From: Bacteroidales bacterium UBA1204
GTDB lineage: Bacteria; Bacteroidota; Bacteroidia; Bacteroidales; F082
Direction of reading: 5' to 3'
DNA: 10,639 nucleotides
Assembly (NCBI GenBank): GCA_002310075.1
Contig: DBXU01000059.1
Location: forward strand, 215 to 10,853
Program-made: the position numbers and the translations under genes
The notes under the pieces: model-generated
Database searches by the model: none
Seen by the model: only the letters and a program-made list of their open reading frames with translations
What the model was told of the DNA's origin: nothing
Shown here: one piece after another, positions 7,575-10,639 of the stretch
Position numbering within the stretch: position 1 is the first letter of the stretch
Layout of the letters: each line of letters opens with the position of its first letter

Positions 7575-8165
7575 ATGAAAAAAGGAATTCTCGTAATCCT
7601 TGCCCTTTTGGTACTTGCCGTCATTTGGGGCGTGGGCGTTTACAACGGACTGGTCACCAAGCAAGAGGCCGTCGAAACCGCCGTGGGTAACATCCAAACG
7701 GCCTATCAGAAGCGTGCCGACCTGATCCCCAACCTGGTCGCCACGGTGAAAAACTATGCCGAATACGAGGCTGGCACCCTGACCGCGGTGGTCGAGGCAA
7801 GAGCCAAGGCGACTGCCACCACCCTTGATGCCAAGAACCTCACAGAGGAAAACATGAAGGCTTTCCAAGCCGCTCAGGACGAGATGTCGGGCGCCTTGTC
7901 GCGCTTGCTGGTCACGGTGGAACAATATCCCGACCTGAAAGCCAATCAGAATTACCTCGACCTCCAGTCGCAACTCGAGGCATGCGAAAACAACATCGCC
8001 AATGCCAGAAGAGAGTTTAACGACACGGCCAAGGCCTACAATACCGCCATCCGTCGTTTCCCGGCCAACATCCTCGCCGGCATGTTCGGTTTCGACAAGA
8101 AGCCTTATTTCGAGGCCTCCGAAGCCGCTCAGGAAGCGCCCGATGTGAAGGGACTCTTCGAGTAA
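7575..8165 (+). CDS. lemA: LemA family protein
   Basis: A 196-residue protein with one N-terminal membrane segment (about 4-23) followed by the family signature: YNGLV (23-27), then QTAYQKRADLIPNLVATVKN (41-60) and YAEYEAGTL. The rest is helical and polar, ending in the typical RRFPANILAGMFGF and the KPYFEASEAAQEAPDVK tail. LemA proteins are widespread and lie in the membrane with the helical bundle outside the cytoplasm; their function is not established. LemA genes are often followed by TPM-domain genes; here the next gene is glmS instead, 70 bp downstream with its own promoter, so lemA appears to stand alone. No Shine-Dalgarno sequence is visible. Confidence 0.95.
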   Translation: MKKGILVILALLVLAVIWGVGVYNGLVTKQEAVETAVGNIQTAYQKRADLIPNLVATVKNYAEYEAGTLTAVVEARAKATATTLDAKNLTEENMKAFQAAQDEMSGALSRLLVTVEQYPDLKANQNYLDLQSQLEACENNIANARREFNDTAKAYNTAIRRFPANILAGMFGFDKKPYFEASEAAQEAPDVKGLFE

Positions 8166-8182
8166 AAAAACGAAAAAAACTC

Positions 8183-8213
8183 TTGCGCTGTTTTTTCTAA
8201 TCCACTATTTTTG
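8183..8213 (+). promoter_or_regulatory. glmS promoter, Bacteroidota type
   Basis: A -33 element CTTG (TTG at 8183-8185) is followed after 20 bp by the -7 box TATTTTTG (8206-8213). Both match the TTTG / TAnnTTTG consensus at normal spacing, making this the best promoter in the window. Transcription should begin around 8217, leaving a leader of about 19 nt. That is too short for the glmS ribozyme known from Firmicutes. Confidence 0.65.
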
Positions 8214-8235
8214 CGGCTTTTAAAAGAACGCAATT

Positions 8236-10080
8236 ATGTGTGGAATCGTTGCATACGTGGGTCGGCAAGAGGCCTATCCCATCCTCATCGAGGGCTTGAA
8301 ACGCCTCGAGTATCGTGGTTATGACAGCGCCGGCGTGGCGCTGCTCAACGAAGCCGACCAACTCAATATCTATAAAGCTAAAGGCAAGGTCTCCGACTTG
8401 GAGGCCTTTGCTTCTTCTAAGGATGTCAGCGGGCACATCGGCATCGCCCACACCCGCTGGGCGACCCATGGCGAACCCAACCAGGTGAATGCACACCCGC
8501 ATCGCTCACAGTCGGGCAACTTGGCCTTGATCCATAACGGCATCATCGAGAACTACCTGAGCCTTCGCAAGGAATTGGAAAAACGCGGTTTTTCCTTCCT
8601 TTCTTCGACCGACACGGAAGTGCTCACCAATCTTATCGAGGACGTGCAACAAAGTGAGCATGTGGATCTGTTTGAGGCCGTGCGCATCGCCTTGAACCAT
8701 GTGGTGGGCGCCTATGCCATCGCCATCGTGGAGAAAGGCCATCCCGACGAGCTGATCGCCGCGCGAAAAGGTAGCCCCATGGTGATTGGTATTGGCGAGG
8801 ACGAGTATTACATTGCCTCGGATGCCACCCCCATCGTGGGCCGCACGCAAAAAGTGGTCTATCTCGAAGATGAGCAAGTGGTCAGGATCAAGCTGGGCGA
8901 GGAGTTGCATATCAAGACCATCCATGACGTGGAAGCCATCCCTTATGTGCAGGAGCTGAAGATGAACCTCGACAGCATCGAGAAGGCGGGCTTCGACCAC
9001 TTCATGATGAAGGAAATCTATGAGCAGCCCACCATCGTGCGCGACACCATGCGCGGCCGCCTCCATCCCGAAGCCAACACCGTGCGTTTGGGAGGCATAC
9101 AACAATACGAGAAGCAGCTTCTGTATGCCGACAACATCGTCTTTGTGGCCTGTGGCACCTCATGGCATGCCAGCTTGGTGGGCAGTTATCTCATCGAGAA
9201 GCTGGCCAAAATCCGTGTCAAGGTGGAGTATGCCTCCGAGTTCCGTTACCGCGACCCTGTGGTGACGCCTCACGACGTGGTGATTGCCGTGTCGCAGTCG
9301 GGCGAGACGGCCGACACTTTGGCGGCCATCCAGCTGGCGAAGGAGAAAGGCGCTGTCGTGTTAGGCATTTGCAACGTCATCGGCTCCTCCATTTCAAGGG
9401 CTACGGATGCCGGCATCTATACGCATGCTGGTCCGGAAATCGGCGTGGCTTCCACCAAGGCGTTCACCTCGCAGGTGACGGTGATGGCGATGTTGGCCTT
9501 GCGCTTGGCCGAACTGAAAGGGTCGATGAAGGACGAAGAACGGCTCGCCTTTATACAAGAGCTCGACCGCATTCCCGAAAAGATACAATGGACTCTCGAC
9601 CACAGCGGACACGTTAAAGACATCGCTGCAAAATATAAGGATGTGCACAACATGCTGTATCTCGGACGTTTGCAAAACTACCCCGTCGCCCTCGAAGGCG
9701 CTTTGAAGCTGAAGGAGATCTCCTATATCCATGCCGAGGGCTATCCTGCTGCCGAGATGAAACACGGCCCCATCGCGTTGATAGACAAGGATATGCCTGT
9801 GGTCTTCATCGCCACCAACCACAGCACCTATGAAAAAGTGCTCAGCAACATCCAGGAGGTGAAGGCGCGCAATGGCAAGATTATTGCCGTGGTGAGCGAG
9901 AAAGACGTGTTGGCCCGTCGCATGGCCGACTATGTCATCGAGATTCCCGAGACGGAATGCCTCTACTCTCCGTTGCTGGCGACGGTGCCATTGCAGATCC
10001 TCGCTTATCACATCGCCGTGATGCGCGGCTGCAATGTTGACCAACCCCGCAATTTGGCCAAATCGGTCACCGTGGAATAG
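8236..10080 (+). CDS. glmS: Glutamine--fructose-6-phosphate aminotransferase (isomerizing)
   Basis: A 614-residue cytoplasmic enzyme converting fructose-6-phosphate and glutamine to glucosamine-6-phosphate, the first step toward UDP-GlcNAc for peptidoglycan and LPS. The N-terminal Ntn glutaminase domain begins MCGIVAYVG with nucleophile Cys2 after Met removal, and contains RGYDSAG (27-33), HTRWATHG (72-79) and HNGIIENY (100-107). Two SIS isomerase domains follow, with ACGTSWHAS (305-313), SQSGETADT (353-361), STKAFTSQ (406-413) and EGYPAAEMKHGPIAL (501-515). The C-terminus PRNLAKSVTVE is the conserved tail whose Lys reaches the active site. Length is normal and no key residue is missing. It has its own promoter, no ribozyme-sized leader, and is monocistronic by appearance. 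Confidence 0.98.
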   Translation: MCGIVAYVGRQEAYPILIEGLKRLEYRGYDSAGVALLNEADQLNIYKAKGKVSDLEAFASSKDVSGHIGIAHTRWATHGEPNQVNAHPHRSQSGNLALIHNGIIENYLSLRKELEKRGFSFLSSTDTEVLTNLIEDVQQSEHVDLFEAVRIALNHVVGAYAIAIVEKGHPDELIAARKGSPMVIGIGEDEYYIASDATPIVGRTQKVVYLEDEQVVRIKLGEELHIKTIHDVEAIPYVQELKMNLDSIEKAGFDHFMMKEIYEQPTIVRDTMRGRLHPEANTVRLGGIQQYEKQLLYADNIVFVACGTSWHASLVGSYLIEKLAKIRVKVEYASEFRYRDPVVTPHDVVIAVSQSGETADTLAAIQLAKEKGAVVLGICNVIGSSISRATDAGIYTHAGPEIGVASTKAFTSQVTVMAMLALRLAELKGSMKDEERLAFIQELDRIPEKIQWTLDHSGHVKDIAAKYKDVHNMLYLGRLQNYPVALEGALKLKEISYIHAEGYPAAEMKHGPIALIDKDMPVVFIATNHSTYEKVLSNIQEVKARNGKIIAVVSEKDVLARRMADYVIEIPETECLYSPLLATVPLQILAYHIAVMRGCNVDQPRNLAKSVTVE

Positions 10081-10108
10081 CCCAAAACGAGCTTCTTTTT
10101 ATCCCAGA

Positions 10109-10218
10109 TTTCAGTGACGAAAGGAAATTTTCGTCACCATTTCGGCTTTTTCGTCACTAAAAACGCCGTTTTTGTCCCAAATCACGTTTTTTCGTCACTT
10201 TTTCAGAATGTTCGTAAC
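10109..10218. repeat. ~20-bp-periodic array of TTTCGTCAC-like elements
   Basis: Exact TTTCGTCAC occurs at 10129, 10149 and 10190. A degenerate TTTTTGTCCC starts at 10169, a 7/9 match GTTCGTAAC at 10210, and a weaker TTTCAGTGAC at 10109. Start-to-start spacings are 20, 20, 20, 21 and 20 bp, about two helical turns. The 15-bp near-palindrome AAAAACG-C-CGTTTTT (10159-10173) falls between two units. The array fills most of the 203-bp gap between glmS and the SGNH gene and ends about 30 bp before that gene's -7 box. Operator sites on one helix face, or a decayed tandem repeat, would both fit. Confidence 0.6.
10114..10137 (+). terminator. Perfect 9-bp hairpin after glmS, possible terminator
   Basis: GTGACGAAA (10114-10122) and TTTCGTCAC (10129-10137) are exact inverted repeats with a 6-nt loop, 34 bp after the glmS stop. 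The T-rich stretch that follows begins only after a short gap and is interrupted by CGGC, so this is not a textbook intrinsic terminator. The right arm is also the first exact unit of the periodic array, so the hairpin may be an inverted regulator site instead. Confidence 0.35.
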
Positions 10219-10247
10219 ATTGTTCTATGGCGTCGCTTGGACCATGG

Positions 10248-10255
10248 TATTTTTG
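10248..10255 (+). promoter_or_regulatory. Candidate -7 box of the SGNH hydrolase gene promoter
   Basis: TATTTTTG matches TAnnTTTG, 28 bp before the ATG at 10284. No TTG is present at 19-21 bp upstream; the nearest, at 10220-10222, is 25 bp away. The last unit of the periodic array (10210-10218) lies just upstream of the -33 region. Confidence 0.45.
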
Positions 10256-10283
10256 CTTTGTAAAAAAGAGAAAAAGAAAAGAG

Positions 10284-10639
10284 ATGAAAAAAAAGATTTG
10301 CACATTTGGCGATTCGATCATGCGGGGTGTTGTGTCGGACGAGAAGGGTGTCGACGGGAAGCCGATTTATAAGGTGTCGGACATGGGGTTTGTGAACCGC
10401 TGCGAGCAAAAGTTGGGCGTCAGGATCCTGAATTTTTCCTGTTTTGGCAGCACCACCTCCCAGGGCATGAAGTATATCAACCGTTATGAAGACCAGGTTA
10501 AGGATAGCGATATAGCTGTGTTTGAATATGGTGGCAACGACTGTGACTTCGATTGGAAGTCGGTGGCTGCTGATCCTATGAAGTTTCATGAGCCAAAGGT
10601 GACTTTGCACCGCTTTGTGCAACAGTATAAGGCGTTGAT
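10284..10639 (+). CDS. Partial SGNH/GDSL family hydrolase (N-terminal 118 residues)
   Basis: The frame stays open from ATG 10284 to the window end. Block I reads CTFGDSIMRG with nucleophile Ser11. Block II is in NFSCFGSTTSQG, with the oxyanion-hole Gly probably G55. Block III is EYGGNDCDFDW with the GxND pair G83 and N85-D86. The catalytic Asp-x-x-His of block V lies beyond the edge. SGNH enzymes are esterases, lipases or carbohydrate deacetylases; the substrate cannot be inferred. There is no signal peptide, since the hydrophobic strand after MKKK leads straight into the active-site Ser, so the enzyme is likely cytoplasmic. The AAAGAG stretch before the ATG is a weak purine-rich ribosome site. 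Confidence 0.9.
   Translation, partial: MKKKICTFGDSIMRGVVSDEKGVDGKPIYKVSDMGFVNRCEQKLGVRILNFSCFGSTTSQGMKYINRYEDQVKDSDIAVFEYGGNDCDFDWKSVAADPMKFHEPKVTLHRFVQQYKAL

Noticed and set aside
7515..7973. 152-codon minus-strand frame opposite lemA
   Set aside because: It is antisense to a clear LemA protein and ends in A/T-rich promoter DNA; no family features.
8166..8235. glmS ribozyme or riboswitch in the glmS leader
   Set aside because: The predicted leader is about 19 nt and the whole gap is 70 bp, too small for a glmS ribozyme; a promoter explains it.
8506..10044. Long minus-strand open frames (199 and 216 codons) opposite glmS
   Set aside because: They lie wholly inside a certain glmS gene, have no recognisable motif, and reflect codon bias of the sense strand.
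10172..10372. 66-codon plus-strand frame across the intergenic array and the SGNH start
   Set aside because: It overlaps the SGNH gene in another frame, and its sequence follows A- and T-tracts; the SGNH frame has clear catalytic blocks.

Overview
The window looks like chromosomal core genome of a member of the Bacteroidota, most likely the order Bacteroidales and probably a Prevotella-like lineage. The evidence is a gldH lipoprotein gene, a RicT/PSP1 protein of the Bacteroidota type, several -7 promoter boxes of the form TAnnTTTG in place of sigma70 -10 boxes, and start codons mostly without Shine-Dalgarno sequences. The family assignment is inference from protein flavour. No mobile element, CRISPR array, tRNA or rRNA is visible.

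Layout. At the left edge the minus strand carries phoH (ATPase) followed 13 bp later by the first eight codons of what is very probably purC. Divergent from phoH on the plus strand is a SAM hydrolase / SAM hydroxide adenosyltransferase (DUF62) gene. Its 3' end overlaps, tail to tail by 12 bp, the last gene of a five-gene minus-strand operon running from 7461 down to 1992: ricT, gldH, a class A penicillin-binding protein, obgE and a PAP2-family membrane phosphatase, with gaps of 3 to 17 bp. Divergent from ricT on the plus strand are lemA and then glmS, which has its own well-formed promoter. After glmS comes a 203-bp intergenic region with a striking ~20-bp-periodic array of TTTCGTCAC-like elements, then the start of an SGNH/GDSL hydrolase gene that runs off the right edge.

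Functionally, much of the window serves the cell envelope. GlmS makes glucosamine-6-phosphate for peptidoglycan and LPS, the class A PBP polymerises and cross-links peptidoglycan, the PAP2 enzyme may dephosphorylate a lipid carrier or lipid A, and GldH and LemA are envelope-associated. ObgE (ribosome assembly and stringent response), RicT (Fe-S RNA-processing factor by homology) and PhoH (predicted RNA-related ATPase) link this set to RNA and growth control.

The items most worth a second look are the periodic repeat array before the SGNH gene, the non-canonical active-site positions in the SAM hydrolase, and the ricT-gldH-PBP-obgE operon. None is clearly a new system; most of the window is ordinary housekeeping DNA.
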